Origin: Methylobacterium sp. BTF04
Lineage (GTDB): Bacteria; Pseudomonadota; Alphaproteobacteria; Rhizobiales; Beijerinckiaceae
Assembly: GCF_010692745.1 (NCBI RefSeq)
Contig: NZ_JAAHTB010000004.1
Coordinates: forward strand, 1 to 64,000
Direction: 5' to 3'
Length of the DNA stretch: 64,000 bases
Shown: positions 45,464 through 54,619 of the stretch, one piece after another
How the letters are laid out: each line of letters begins with the position of its first letter
How positions within the stretch are numbered: position 1 is the stretch's first letter
Program-made: the position numbers and the translations under genes
Notes under the pieces: generated by a model
Database searches by the model: none
The model's input: the letters and a program-made list of their open reading frames with translations, nothing else
What the model was told of the DNA's origin: nothing

Positions 45464-46438
45464 ATGCCCAAGGCGATCCGGGTTCACGAGTACGGCGGTC
45501 CCGAGGTGATGCTCTACGAGGAGGTCACCGTTGCGAACCCGGGGCCGGGCCAGATCCGCGTCCGCCAGACGGCCATCGGTGTCAACTTCATCGACATCTA
45601 CTTCCGCTCGGGCACCTACAAGGTGCCGCAACTGCCCTTCACCCCCGGCAACGAGGGCGCCGGTGAGGTGATCGCGGTGGGCGAGGGCGTCACCGGCTTC
45701 CGCATCGGCGAGCGGGTCGCCTACGGCTCGGCCGCGGGCACCTACGCGCAGGAGGTGGTGATCAACGCCAGCGCCGCCGTCCATCTCGCCGACGGGGTGG
45801 ACGACACCACCGCCGCCGCGATGATGCTCAAGGGCCTGACCGCCGAGTACCTGCTGCACCGGACTTACGCAGTGAAACCCGGCGATACGATCCTGTTCCA
45901 CGCCGCAGCCGGCGGCGTCGGGCTCATCGCCTGCCAATGGGCCAAGCATCTCGGCGCCACCGTCATCGGCACGGTGGGCTCGGAGGAGAAGGCCGAATTG
46001 GCCAAGGCCAATGGCTGCGACCACGTCATCCTCTACCGCGACGAGGATTTCGCCGCACGGGTGAAGGAGATCACGGACGGCAAGGGTGTCCAGGTAGTCT
46101 ATGACGGGGTCGGGCGCGACACCTTCCCCGCCTCCCTCGACTGCATCAGCCCGCTCGGCCTGTTCGTCAGCTTCGGCTCGGCCTCCGGCCCGGTGGACGA
46201 TTTCAGCCTGGCGCTGCTCGGCCAGAAGGGCTCGCTCTACGCGACCCGCCCTTCGCTCTTCGCCCATGCGAGCAATCGCGCCACGCTGGACGCCATGGCG
46301 AAGAACCTGTTCGGCGTGGTGGCGAGCGGCGCCGTCACGATTCCGGTCCATGCCCAGGCCAAGCTCGCAGATGCGCCCCAGGTCCACCGGGACCTCGCCG
46401 GCCGCAAGACCACCGGCGCCACGGTGATGATCCCGTGA
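45464..46438 (+). CDS. qor: NADPH:quinone reductase, zeta-crystallin type
   Basis: 324 aa medium-chain dehydrogenase/reductase without zinc ligands. N-terminal GroES-like domain (YGGPEVMLYEEV, GVNFIDIYFRSGTYK), nucleotide-binding motif AAAGGVGLIACQWAKHLGA and C-terminal VHAQAKLADAPQVHRDLAGRKTTGA, as in QorA. Reduces quinones one electron at a time with NADPH. The ATG is preceded by AGGAGA. pncA follows 28 bp downstream on the same strand and is probably cotranscribed. Confidence 0.92.
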   Translation: MPKAIRVHEYGGPEVMLYEEVTVANPGPGQIRVRQTAIGVNFIDIYFRSGTYKVPQLPFTPGNEGAGEVIAVGEGVTGFRIGERVAYGSAAGTYAQEVVINASAAVHLADGVDDTTAAAMMLKGLTAEYLLHRTYAVKPGDTILFHAAAGGVGLIACQWAKHLGATVIGTVGSEEKAELAKANGCDHVILYRDEDFAARVKEITDGKGVQVVYDGVGRDTFPASLDCISPLGLFVSFGSASGPVDDFSLALLGQKGSLYATRPSLFAHASNRATLDAMAKNLFGVVASGAVTIPVHAQAKLADAPQVHRDLAGRKTTGATVMIP

Positions 46439-46466
46439 TCCTGCGATACCCGGATCGGAGGATACC

Positions 46467-47099
46467 GTGATCCCGGGACGTGGCGACGTCCTCCTCGTGG
46501 TCGACGTGCAGGTGGATTTCCTGCCCGGCGGCGCGCTGGCCGTGCCGGATGGCGATACGGTGATCGGCCCGATCAACCGCCTCATCGGCCTGTTTCCGCA
46601 CGTGGTGCTGACACAGGATTGGCATCCGCCGGGCCATGCCTCCTTCGCCACCAGCCATCCCGGCAAGGCGGCGTTCGAGACCGTGGCGATGCCCTACGGG
46701 TCTCAGGTGCTGTGGCCGGAGCATTGTGTGCAGGGCACGCACGGCGCCGCCTTAGCGCCCGGTCTTAGGGCGGAACGGGCCGAACTGGTGATCCGCAAAG
46801 GCTGTCACCAGGACGTCGACAGCTATTCGGCCTTCCTAGAGGCCGATCGGAGCACACGGACCGGCCTTGCCGGTTACCTCGCCGAGCGCGGGTTTACCCG
46901 CGTGGTCCTGTGCGGGCTCGCCACCGATTACTGTGTCGGCTGGAGCGCCATCGATGCCAAGGAGGCGGGCTTCGAGGCACGCGTGGTGATCGATGCTGTG
47001 CGCGGTATCGACATCGACGGCTCGGTGAAGCGCGCTTGGGCGGCGATGCAGAGCGCCGGGGTGGACCGGATCAAGAGCGGGGCGATCGGCGGCAGCTAG
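46467..47099 (+). CDS. pncA: Nicotinamidase
   Basis: 210 aa, GTG start with GGAG 7 nt upstream. Isochorismatase-fold hydrolase converting nicotinamide to nicotinate for NAD salvage. Catalytic triad visible: Asp in VVDVQVDF, Lys in VIRKG, Cys in ATDYCVGWSAIDA; metal-binding DWHPPGH is present. The neighbouring quinone reductase also depends on pyridine nucleotides but no direct link is implied. Confidence 0.94.
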   Translation: MIPGRGDVLLVVDVQVDFLPGGALAVPDGDTVIGPINRLIGLFPHVVLTQDWHPPGHASFATSHPGKAAFETVAMPYGSQVLWPEHCVQGTHGAALAPGLRAERAELVIRKGCHQDVDSYSAFLEADRSTRTGLAGYLAERGFTRVVLCGLATDYCVGWSAIDAKEAGFEARVVIDAVRGIDIDGSVKRAWAAMQSAGVDRIKSGAIGGS

Positions 47100-47116
47100 G
47101 GTGCCGGTCGGGAGCG

Positions 47117-48460
47117 TTAGACCGCGCTGCCGTAGAGATCATAGGCATCCGCCCGCTCGATCTTCACCGTAACGATGTCGCCCACCCGCAATGGCCGGCG
47201 CGAGGTAACATGAACGTTGCCGTCGATCTCGGGCGCGTCGTATTTCGAGCGGCCCTTGGCGACGCCGCCCGCGACGGCATCGATGATGACGGGCAGGCGT
47301 TTGCCCACACGCGCCTTCTGCAGGCGGGCAGAGACACTTTGCTGCGCCTCCATGAAGCGGCGCTTACGCTCGGCCTTGACCTCAGGCGGGACGAGGTCGC
47401 CAAGACCGTTGGCCACCGCGCCGCCCACCGGCTCGTACTCGAAGCAGCCGACGCGCTCGAGCTTGGCTTCGCGAATCCAGCCGAGCAACTCTTCGAATTC
47501 CGCCTCGGTCTCACCGGGGAAGCCGACGATGAAGGTCGAGCGGATGGCCAGATCCGGGCAGACCTCGCGCCAGCGCCGGATGCGCTCCAACTGCTTTTCC
47601 TGGTTGCCCGGACGGCGCATGCGCTTGAGCACGGACGGGCTCGCATGCTGGAGCGGCATGTCGAGGTAGGGCAGAATCTTACCCTCGGCCATCAACGGGA
47701 TGACCTCGTCCACGTGCGGATAGGGATAGACGTAGTGCATCCGCACCCAGGCCCCGAGCTCACCGAGTTCGGCGGCGAGGTCGTAGAACTTGGCCCGCAC
47801 CTCGCGGCCCTGCCACGGGCTCGTGGCGTAGCGGATATCGACGCCGTAGGCACTGGTATCCTGGGAGACCACCAGCAATTCCTTGACGCCGGCCTTCACC
47901 AGCTTCTCGGCCTCGCGAAGCACGTCGCCGGCCGGGCGGCTGACGAGGTCGCCGCGGAGAGATGGGATGATGCAGAAGGTGCAGCGATTGTTGCAGCCCT
48001 CTGAAATCTTTAAGTAAGCATAGTGGCGCGGAGTGAGCTTCACCCCCTGTGGCGGCACCAGGTCAAAAAACGGGTCGTGCGCCGGAGGCACCGCCTCGTG
48101 CACCGCTGCCACCACCGACTCGTAGGCCTGCGGTCCGGTGACCGCGAGGAGGTTGGGATACTTTTCGCGTATCTCCTCGGGCTGCGCTCCCATGCATCCA
48201 GTGACGATGACCCGACCGTTCTCGGCCATGGCCTCGCCGATGGCCGAGAGTGACTCGGCCTTGGCCGAATCGAGGAAGCCGCAGGTGTTGACGATGACCA
48301 CATCCGCACCGTCGTGGCGTCGGGCGAGTTCGTAGCCTTCCGCGCGCAGATGCGTGAGGATACGCTCGGAATCGACCAGGGCTTTGGGGCAGCCGAGCGA
48401 GACGAAGGAAATCTTCGGGGCGGCCTTCGGCACGATCGGCAGCGTGGGGGATGCGGTCAT
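47117..48460 (-). CDS. rimO: Ribosomal protein S12 methylthiotransferase RimO
   Basis: 447 aa radical-SAM enzyme that adds a methylthio group to the beta-carbon of an Asp of ribosomal protein S12. The N-terminal UPF0004 domain has cysteines in [22 protein letters not shown] and [11 protein letters not shown] for the auxiliary cluster; the radical-SAM cluster motif is [17 protein letters not shown]; the C-terminus is a TRAM RNA-binding domain. The [12 protein letters not shown] motif distinguishes RimO from MiaB. Confidence 0.96.
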   Translation of the reverse strand: MTASPTLPIVPKAAPKISFVSLGCPKALVDSERILTHLRAEGYELARRHDGADVVIVNTCGFLDSAKAESLSAIGEAMAENGRVIVTGCMGAQPEEIREKYPNLLAVTGPQAYESVVAAVHEAVPPAHDPFFDLVPPQGVKLTPRHYAYLKISEGCNNRCTFCIIPSLRGDLVSRPAGDVLREAEKLVKAGVKELLVVSQDTSAYGVDIRYATSPWQGREVRAKFYDLAAELGELGAWVRMHYVYPYPHVDEVIPLMAEGKILPYLDMPLQHASPSVLKRMRRPGNQEKQLERIRRWREVCPDLAIRSTFIVGFPGETEAEFEELLGWIREAKLERVGCFEYEPVGGAVANGLGDLVPPEVKAERKRRFMEAQQSVSARLQKARVGKRLPVIIDAVAGGVAKGRSKYDAPEIDGNVHVTSRRPLRVGDIVTVKIERADAYDLYGSAV

Positions 48461-48702
48461 GGATGCTCGTCGGGCATGGACACGGGAAAAACCGGACCGG
48501 CCGTGAAATCGGAGTGGATGCGGAAATGCGGGTTGACAACCCTATAACCGCATCGGCCCCGGCATGCGAGCCTCGTCGCCAGTCCGCGGGCAGAGCCATG
48601 CGCGCATGACGCTTCCGCGGCGGTGTCGCGCATGCCACCTGAGCAGATACCGGAGCGACCCCGGTATCCGTTTCCCGCGTGAGCATCTAAGTCAGAGCCA
48701 TC

Positions 48703-50097
48703 ATGTGGACCCGAGAGATCCCGTTCGTCGATCCCGTCGCTGCGGCGGAGGCCCTGGCCGTCTGGCCGGGCCTCGCCTTTCTCGACAGTGCCATGCACCA
48801 CAAGACCCTGGGGCGAACCTCGACCCTGGCGGTCGATCCGTTCGCACGATTCCGGTATCGCGACGGTCGCGCGACCCTGGATGGTCGCCCGGTACCGGGC
48901 ACCGGGCTCGAAGCCCTGCGCGCCTGCCTCGCCCCCTACCGCATGGCGCCCGACGCCGACCTGCCGGCTTTCGCCGGCGGGGCCATCGGTTATTTCGCCT
49001 ATGATCTCGGCGCCCGCCTGGAGCGGGTCGCGGCCCCGGCCCGGCGCGCGGGATTGTGCGACGATATCGCCTTCAACCTCTACGATACGATCCTCACCAT
49101 CGATCACGAGACCGGCCGCTGCCTCCTGATCGCCACGGGCTTTCCCGAGACGGAGAGTGGCGCCCGCGAGAAGCGGGCCACAGCACGACTCGCGCACTTT
49201 GCCCGTCTTCTGGAGGGCGCGAGACCGACCCCCGAGCCCACCGCCCAGGGACCGCTCGCCTGGCATTCGAACTTCACCCGTGCAGGCTACGAGGCCGCGG
49301 TGGAGCGCGTGCGCGACTATATCCGGGCCGGAGACATTTATCAGGCCAATATCTCCCAACGTTTCACAGCGGATCTGGCCGAGGGCTTCGACGCATTCGC
49401 GCTCTATCGCCGCCTGCGCGCTACCAATCCGGCGACCTTCGGCGCCTATCTGGCATTCGACGGTCTGCGCATCGCCTCGAGCAGCCCGGAGCGCTTTCTG
49501 AAGCTCGCCGGCCGCGCCATCGAGACCCGGCCGATCAAGGGCACGGTGCGGCGCGTGGCCAATCCGGAGGCGGATACGCGCCTGGGAGAGGCGCTGCAGG
49601 CCGACCTGAAGGAGCGCGCCGAGAACATCATGATCGTCGACCTGCTGCGCAACGACCTCTCGCGCATCTGCGAGCCGCACAGCGTGCAGGTGCCGGTTCT
49701 GTGCGGGCTCGAATCCTACGCCTCCGTCCACCATCTCGTATCGGTGGTCACCGGAACCCTGAAGGCGGATATGGACGCCATCGACCTCATCGCGGCGACG
49801 TTTCCCGGCGGCTCGATCACCGGGGCGCCGAAGCTTCGGGCCATGGACATCATCACGCAGATCGAGGGCGATGCGCGCGAACTCTATTGCGGGGCCATCG
49901 GCGCCATCGGCTTTGACGGCTCGCTCGACACCTCCATAGCCATCCGCACGGTGTTCATGGACGACCGCATCGCCGTGCTCCAGGCCGGCGGAGGCATCAC
50001 GCTGCTTTCCGAGCCGGGGCCGGAATACGAGGAGACCCTGACCAAAGCCGCCCGGGTGTTCGAGGCCTTCGCGCCGGACGGGGAGGGCGGCCGATGA
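48703..50097 (+). CDS. pabB: Aminodeoxychorismate synthase component I
   Basis: 464 aa chorismate-binding enzyme that makes 4-amino-4-deoxychorismate with ammonia from PabA, on the way to p-aminobenzoate and folate. Signature motifs: GDIYQANISQRF, TRPIKGTVRR (with the catalytic Lys), ENIMIVDLLRNDLSRI and FPGGSITGAPKLRAMDII. The PIKGT motif supports PabB over TrpE. It overlaps pabA by 4 bp (ATGA), and pabC follows, giving a complete pABA operon. Confidence 0.94.
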   Translation: MWTREIPFVDPVAAAEALAVWPGLAFLDSAMHHKTLGRTSTLAVDPFARFRYRDGRATLDGRPVPGTGLEALRACLAPYRMAPDADLPAFAGGAIGYFAYDLGARLERVAAPARRAGLCDDIAFNLYDTILTIDHETGRCLLIATGFPETESGAREKRATARLAHFARLLEGARPTPEPTAQGPLAWHSNFTRAGYEAAVERVRDYIRAGDIYQANISQRFTADLAEGFDAFALYRRLRATNPATFGAYLAFDGLRIASSSPERFLKLAGRAIETRPIKGTVRRVANPEADTRLGEALQADLKERAENIMIVDLLRNDLSRICEPHSVQVPVLCGLESYASVHHLVSVVTGTLKADMDAIDLIAATFPGGSITGAPKLRAMDIITQIEGDARELYCGAIGAIGFDGSLDTSIAIRTVFMDDRIAVLQAGGGITLLSEPGPEYEETLTKAARVFEAFAPDGEGGR

Positions 50098-50723
50098 TCC
50101 TCGTCGTCGACAATTACGATTCCTTCGTCTTCAACGTCGTCCGCTATTTCGAGGAACTCGGGCAGAGCGTCCGGGTGGTGCGCAACGACGCCCTCGACAT
50201 CGCCGGTATCCGAGCCCTCGAGCCTGAAGCCGTGGTGATCTCGCCCGGTCCCTGCACACCGGCCGAGGCCGGAATCTCGCTGCCGGCGATCCGGGCATTG
50301 TCGGGAGAAATCCCGCTGCTCGGAGTGTGTCTCGGACATCAGGCCATCGGTGCAGCCTTCGGCGGAACCGTCACACGCGCCGGCCGCCCCCTGCACGGAC
50401 AGGCGACACCGATCACCCATGACGGACGCGGCCTGTTCACCGGCCTGCCCAATCCGATGCAGGTGGGCCGCTACCATTCCCTCATCGTCACGCCCCAGCC
50501 CGGCATGGACCAGCAGCTCGCCATCGACGCGGTCTCGGCGGAAGGGGAGGTGATGGCACTCTCGCACAGGACCCACCCGACCTGGGGCATCCAGTTCCAT
50601 CCGGAATCGGTGCTCACCGAGAACGGCCACGCCCTGTTCGCCAATTTCTTGAGCCTAGCGCGCGCGTGGCGGACGAATGGCGGATTTCGATCGGACGCGG
50701 TCGAGACTCATGCTCTGGTTTGA
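50094..50723 (+). CDS. pabA: Aminodeoxychorismate/anthranilate synthase glutamine amidotransferase
   Basis: 209 aa class I glutaminase. It starts LVVDNYDSFVFNV, with nucleophile Cys in GVCLGHQAIG and His/Glu in TWGIQFHPESV. Supplies ammonia to PabB; such subunits can also serve anthranilate synthase, but location between pabB and pabC favours folate. Starts overlap with both neighbours imply tight translational coupling. Confidence 0.93.
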   Translation: MILVVDNYDSFVFNVVRYFEELGQSVRVVRNDALDIAGIRALEPEAVVISPGPCTPAEAGISLPAIRALSGEIPLLGVCLGHQAIGAAFGGTVTRAGRPLHGQATPITHDGRGLFTGLPNPMQVGRYHSLIVTPQPGMDQQLAIDAVSAEGEVMALSHRTHPTWGIQFHPESVLTENGHALFANFLSLARAWRTNGGFRSDAVETHALV

Positions 50724-51525
50724 CGGAGCGCTCATCGCGGGGACGCGGGCGCCCTTCGACCTGACCGACCGTGGGCTGACCCTCGGCGATGGGGCCTTCG
50801 ACACGGCGCTCGCCCTTGACGGACGCATCGTCTTCGCGGAGGCGCATGTGGCTCGGCTCGTAGCGGCAGCAGCGTCTCTCGGCTTCGCCGTCGATCCGAT
50901 CCAGATCGCAGAGGCCATGCGAGCGGTGGCGAGCGCCTTTCCCCAGGCGGCGATCCGCACCACCGTGACCCGGGGCTCCGGCCCGCGCGGGCTCGCCCCC
51001 CCGGCGGAGCCCCGGCCCATGCTGTGGGCGAGCGCTGCGCCGGTAGCGCCGGGCTTCGCCTTCGCGCCTCTGCGCCTCCACCCCACTGCGATCCGCCGCA
51101 ACGAGACTTCGCCGACTTCGCGCCTGAAGACCCTCGGCTACCTCGATGCGGTGCTCGCGGCGGGAGAGGCACGCGCGGCTGGGTTCGACGAGGCCCTGTT
51201 CCTCAACACCCGCGACGCCGTCGCCTGCGCCGGCACCGGCAACCTGTTCGCCCTGTTCGGAACCCGCCTCGCGACCCCGCCCCTGCACGACGGCGTGCTG
51301 GCAGGCATCGTCCGCGGCGAAATTCTCGGGAGCGCCACGGCCTTCGGGTTCAAGCCGGAGGAACGCTCGCTGACGCTGCCTGAGCTGCTACGAGCGGATG
51401 CGGTGTTCCTCACCAACTCGCTCCGCGGCATCGCCCCGGTGACGGCGATCGGCATGACGGTCTTCACGGACCATCCGGCGATGGCCGTCCTTATCGCAGC
51501 TTTGCGTGCGGCGATGGCGGCATGA
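50710..51525 (+). CDS. pabC: Aminodeoxychorismate lyase
   Basis: 271 aa fold-type IV PLP enzyme that releases pyruvate from aminodeoxychorismate, giving p-aminobenzoate. LTDRGLTLGDGAFDTA and the PLP-lysine context SRLKTLGYLDAVLA are present, with EALFLNTRDAVACAGTGNLF near the C-terminal half. ATG 50710 overlaps the end of pabA by 14 bp; a start 33 bp upstream is possible. D-amino acid or branched-chain aminotransferases share the fold, but the operon decides the assignment. Confidence 0.9.
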   Translation: MLWFDGALIAGTRAPFDLTDRGLTLGDGAFDTALALDGRIVFAEAHVARLVAAAASLGFAVDPIQIAEAMRAVASAFPQAAIRTTVTRGSGPRGLAPPAEPRPMLWASAAPVAPGFAFAPLRLHPTAIRRNETSPTSRLKTLGYLDAVLAAGEARAAGFDEALFLNTRDAVACAGTGNLFALFGTRLATPPLHDGVLAGIVRGEILGSATAFGFKPEERSLTLPELLRADAVFLTNSLRGIAPVTAIGMTVFTDHPAMAVLIAALRAAMAA

Positions 51526-51932
51526 GGGCCTCTCGTCTGTGGCTGCGCCTCGGGCTGATGGCCGCCTATGGCTTCATCGGGGTGGTGCACCTCGTCGCCA
51601 CGGACAAGTTCCTGCCGATCATGCCGAACTGGGTGCCGGCACCGCACCTCGTGGTGGTGCTCACCGGCCTGTGTGAACTCGCCGGCGTGGTCGGGCTGCT
51701 CTGGCCGCCGACTCGGCGCTGGGCCGGGATCCTGCTGGCGCTCTATGCAGTTTGTGTATTCCCGGCCAACATCAAGCATGCGGTGGAGGGCATCTCCATC
51801 GCCGGCCTGCCCGACAGCTGGTGGTATCACGGACCACGGCTGGCGTTTCAGCCGGTCTTCGTGTGGTGGGCGCTCTATGCGACCCATGTCATCGACTGGC
51901 CGTTCTCCAGAACCGACGCTTCCGAGGGATGA
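51522..51932 (+). CDS. DoxX-like small membrane protein
   Basis: 136 aa with four predicted membrane helices (LGLMAAYGFIGVVHLVAT; LVVVLTGLCELAGVVGLLW; WAGILLALYAVCVFPANI; FVWWALYATHVI). The ELAGVVGLLWPPTRRWAG pattern is typical of DoxX-family proteins. It overlaps the pabC stop by 4 bp (ATGA), so it is the last gene of the pab operon, but no folate role is evident. Confidence 0.8.
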   Translation: MRASRLWLRLGLMAAYGFIGVVHLVATDKFLPIMPNWVPAPHLVVVLTGLCELAGVVGLLWPPTRRWAGILLALYAVCVFPANIKHAVEGISIAGLPDSWWYHGPRLAFQPVFVWWALYATHVIDWPFSRTDASEG

Positions 51933-51944
51933 GGGCGCAGCGCG

Positions 51945-52772
51945 CTATGTCTCGGCGCGCTTGACCCTGTTCCAGGCCGCTTCCATGGCCGGAAGATCGC
52001 TCGATTCCAAGGGTTTCCCTTCATCGGCGAGGAGCTTGGCCATCGCGGTGAAGCGGCGTTCGAACTTGATGTTCCCCTCTCTTAGGGAATATTCCGATTC
52101 GATCCCGAGATGGCGGGCGAGATTGGCCACCGAAAACAGAAGATCGCCGATCTCCTCCCGGGTCGCGTCAGGATCCCCGGCCGCCATGGCCTCTTCGACC
52201 TCGTCGATCTCCTCGCGGACCTTGGCCACCACCTGGGAAGCGTCGGGCCAGTCGAACCCGTAACCCGCTGCCTTGGTGGAGAGCTTGTGGGCTCGGGTGA
52301 GCGCGGGCAGGGCTGCGGCGATGTCTCCGAGGGGGCGGGCGTCGGCTTCCGGCCGGGTAGCCCGCTCCTGCGCTTTGATCGCCTCCCACTGCCGCGCCAC
52401 CGCATCGACGTCTTGTCGGTGCGCGCCGGCCGGCAGGACGTCTCCGTCGGTGGTGAAGACGTGCGGATGGCGCCGGACCATCTTGGCGACGATGGCGGCG
52501 ACCACATCCGCGAAGGTGAATGCTCCCGCCTCCTCTGCCATGCGGGCGTGGAAGACCACCTGGAGCAGCAGGTCGCCGAGTTCGTCGCGCAGAGCGTCCG
52601 GATCGCCCTGCGCCACCGCGTCGGCAACCTCATAGGCCTCTTCGAGGGTGTACGGCACGATGCTGGCCGAGGTCTGCGCCACGTCCCAGGGACAGCCTAT
52701 CTCAGGGTCGCGCAAGGTCGCCATCAGCTGCAGCAGGGGTTCGATCATCGGTCCATCCGGGGGTTGGCTCAT
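51945..52772 (-). CDS. mazG: Nucleoside triphosphate pyrophosphohydrolase MazG
   Basis: 275 aa with two MazG domains, as in the housekeeping enzyme. First domain: LMATLRDPEIGCPWDVAQT, YTLEEAYEVADAV and LRDELGDLLLQVVFHA; second: YGFDWPDASQVVAKVREEID, EIGDLLFSVANLARHLG. Acidic EE..E/D clusters bind Mg. Hydrolyses NTPs and dNTPs to monophosphates and pyrophosphate, cleaning the nucleotide pool. It is convergent with the pab operon and borders the plasmid-like replication module upstream. Confidence 0.94.
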   Translation of the reverse strand: MSQPPDGPMIEPLLQLMATLRDPEIGCPWDVAQTSASIVPYTLEEAYEVADAVAQGDPDALRDELGDLLLQVVFHARMAEEAGAFTFADVVAAIVAKMVRRHPHVFTTDGDVLPAGAHRQDVDAVARQWEAIKAQERATRPEADARPLGDIAAALPALTRAHKLSTKAAGYGFDWPDASQVVAKVREEIDEVEEAMAAGDPDATREEIGDLLFSVANLARHLGIESEYSLREGNIKFERRFTAMAKLLADEGKPLESSDLPAMEAAWNRVKRAET

Positions 52773-52937
52773 GGGTGGAGCCTAGGCGATTTCGATGCCG
52801 CAGGAGAGGGCAGGGCCTGGGGAGAACACCAGGACAACCGGTGTTCATTCCTCGAATTCCTTTGAAAAACCTCTGTGGAGCCAGGCGTTCGCTTTGCCGA
52901 ACGAGCGATGCGCGCCTTAGGAAAGGTATCAGTAAGA

Positions 52938-52952
52938 GACTCTCAGAGAGTC
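52938..52952. promoter_or_regulatory. Palindrome GACTCTC-A-GAGAGTC
   Basis: A perfect 7-bp dyad with a single central base, about 70 bp before the repeat array. In iteron plasmids such inverted repeats often bind initiator dimers to repress rep; here that role is inference. Confidence 0.4.
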
Positions 52953-53023
52953 ATTTCTGCAAGTTATAAGAGGGAGCAGAAAGCCGTTTTTTGCCAGAGA
53001 CTTGAGCCGGGTTTGCGGATCGA

Positions 53024-53202
53024 ACTCTGCGTGGATCCGTATCCGACTCTGCGCGAGTCCGTATGGGATTCTGCGTATGATTCACGCCGGTCCGTATGGG
53101 ATTCTGCGTGGATCCGTATCGAGATCGGCGTGGAAAACCCGACAGTCCGGTGAACAACGGGGATGAAGGCCGGGGTAGGGGGCGTATCGAACTCTGCGTG
53201 GC
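53024..53202. repeat. Iteron-like direct repeats upstream of repA
   Basis: Units at 53024-53045, 53046-53067, 53068-53100 (11 bases longer) and 53101-53123 abut one another and share A(C/T)TCTGCG at the start and TCCGTAT near the end. The first two are 22 bp (ACTCTGCGTGGATCCGTATC then CG or GG). A related fragment starts at 53124, and a separate copy of CGAACTCTGCGTGG lies at 53189-53202. There are no unique spacers, so this is not CRISPR. Spacing of 22 bp, two helical turns, is classic for initiator-binding iterons. Confidence 0.7.
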
Positions 53203-53419
53203 CGGGTCAGCGCCCCATGACGACCGGTCACCGCGTCCTCCCCGGACAGCCGCTCTGCTCGAGCGTTTTTTTGAAGAACCACCCCGTGGATTACCGGGAT
53301 GAATCCGGATCGGCGCGAGACTCGCGGGTAGCGAATCGGCCATGGTCCGGCCATCGACGCCAGGCGGGGCCCGCCTGTGGACCTCCGTCCTCGAACATCC
53401 AGGTACACTGCGACAATCA

Positions 53420-54505
53420 ATGGGGATCGAGGACAAAATCGCCGGTATCCGCGATGCGGATCTGCTGGCCGAGCTCGACACGGCGCGCGGCAGCTTCCTG
53501 TTCGCCACCATCGTCGAGACCATCCTGCACCGGCAGCGCCTGCGTGACGCCGACACCGCGGCCCGCGGCGCCGTGGTCGGCCGGCGCGAGATCATGGGCC
53601 GCGACCAGCGCCGACGCGACGCGGTGCGCGAGGTCATCGAGAACGACCCCACCGGCCCGGAAAACCTCCAGCACATCCACAGCGTGCTGGCGCTCTGCGG
53701 CCTGCCCTATCGCGATCCCGGCCAGGCCCGCGAGTTCTTTCGTGAATATGGCCGCAACTCCCTGAGCCTCCTGGCCGGACGGCTGAAGAATCCGGCCAAT
53801 GGCGAGATGGAGCTGCAGGGCCTGCCCTACGGCCCCAAGGCCCGCCTGGTGCTGCTGCATCTCTGCACCGAGGCGGTGCGCCAGCGCAGCCCCACCGTGG
53901 CGGTGGCCGACAGCCTGTCGGGCTTCATGAAGGAGATGGGCTTTGCCGTCACCGGCGGCGAGCGCGGCACGATCCGGCAGTTCAAGGAGCAGCTGGCGCG
54001 CCTCGCCGCCTGTACCCTGCAGATCGGCCTGTGGGACGGCGGCAGCACCGCCAGCACCCTCAACGTGCCGCCGTTCCGCCAGCTCGACCTGTGGCTGCCG
54101 CAGGGGGCGGACGGGGCGGTCTGGCAGAAGAACGTCCAGTTCCACCAGGATTTCTACGACAACCTGATCCAGCACGCCCTGCCGGTGGACATCCGCGCGG
54201 CCAGGGCCTTCTCCGGCTCCGCGCGCAAGCTCGACCTGTTGTTCTGGGTCGGCTACCGGCTGCGCGCCCTGCAGCGGCCGTTGCGGCTGACCTGGGACAA
54301 CCTGCACAAGCAGTTCGGCGCCGACAATGCCAGCATCCGCAGCTTCCGGCAGGCGTTCAAGGCGGATCTCGCCCACCTCCAGGAGGTGTTTCCGAAGCTG
54401 CCGATCTGCCTCGACGACAACGGCATGATCCTTCAGCCCGCCGATCCGAGCGCCCTGCTGATCCCGCCCCGGACCGGGCGACCGGCCCGCAAGACGGCCG
54501 CCTGA
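53420..54505 (+). CDS. repA: Plasmid-type replication initiator RepA
   Basis: 361 aa from ATG 53420 (an in-frame ATG at 53342 would add 26 residues). Matches the plasmid-encoded RepA family: GLPYGPKARLVLLHLCTEAVRQRSP, then DSLSGFMKEMGF, GGERGTIRQFKEQLARLAACTLQI, PVDIRAARAFSGSARKLDLL and FWVGYRLRALQRPLRLTWDNLHKQF. In these plasmids RepA binds iterons and melts the origin. Iteron-like repeats directly upstream support that role. It lies between mazG and envelope or metabolic genes of chromosomal type, with no partition or mobilisation genes, so it looks like a replicon remnant or integrated plasmid piece. Confidence 0.8.
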   Translation: MGIEDKIAGIRDADLLAELDTARGSFLFATIVETILHRQRLRDADTAARGAVVGRREIMGRDQRRRDAVREVIENDPTGPENLQHIHSVLALCGLPYRDPGQAREFFREYGRNSLSLLAGRLKNPANGEMELQGLPYGPKARLVLLHLCTEAVRQRSPTVAVADSLSGFMKEMGFAVTGGERGTIRQFKEQLARLAACTLQIGLWDGGSTASTLNVPPFRQLDLWLPQGADGAVWQKNVQFHQDFYDNLIQHALPVDIRAARAFSGSARKLDLLFWVGYRLRALQRPLRLTWDNLHKQFGADNASIRSFRQAFKADLAHLQEVFPKLPICLDDNGMILQPADPSALLIPPRTGRPARKTAA

Positions 54506-54558
54506 ACGATGACGCCAGGGTGCAACATTTTTGAGGAATTGTCGGAACTTTCCGCACT

Positions 54559-54567
54559 TGTGCATAC
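54559..54567 (-). promoter_or_regulatory. DnaA-box-like 9-mer
   Basis: On the minus strand the sequence is GTATGCACA, one mismatch from TTATNCACA. It lies in a relatively AT-rich 114-bp gap after repA. A single imperfect box is weak evidence. Confidence 0.25.
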
Positions 54568-54619
54568 GGAATAATCCGCTAAAACGACGGTCGAAACATT
54601 GTCGTTTGGAATATTCCCT

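Larger units (their letters stand above)
52773..53419. other. Putative plasmid-type replication origin region
   Basis: About 650 bp with no gene I can support. It has, in order: an AT-richer stretch (52850-52990), a short palindrome, an iteron-like repeat array and a leader up to repA. This layout, repeats directly upstream of an initiator gene, is that of iteron-controlled plasmid origins. Confidence 0.55.

Noticed and set aside
48530..48542. GGGTTGACAACCC before pabB considered as a promoter or operator
   Set aside because: TTGACA is present but no -10 hexamer at 16-18 nt; the dyad is only 5 bp and could be chance.
53024..53123. Tandem repeats considered as a CRISPR array
   Set aside because: Units abut with no unique spacers, vary in length, and no cas gene is nearby; an iteron array fits better.
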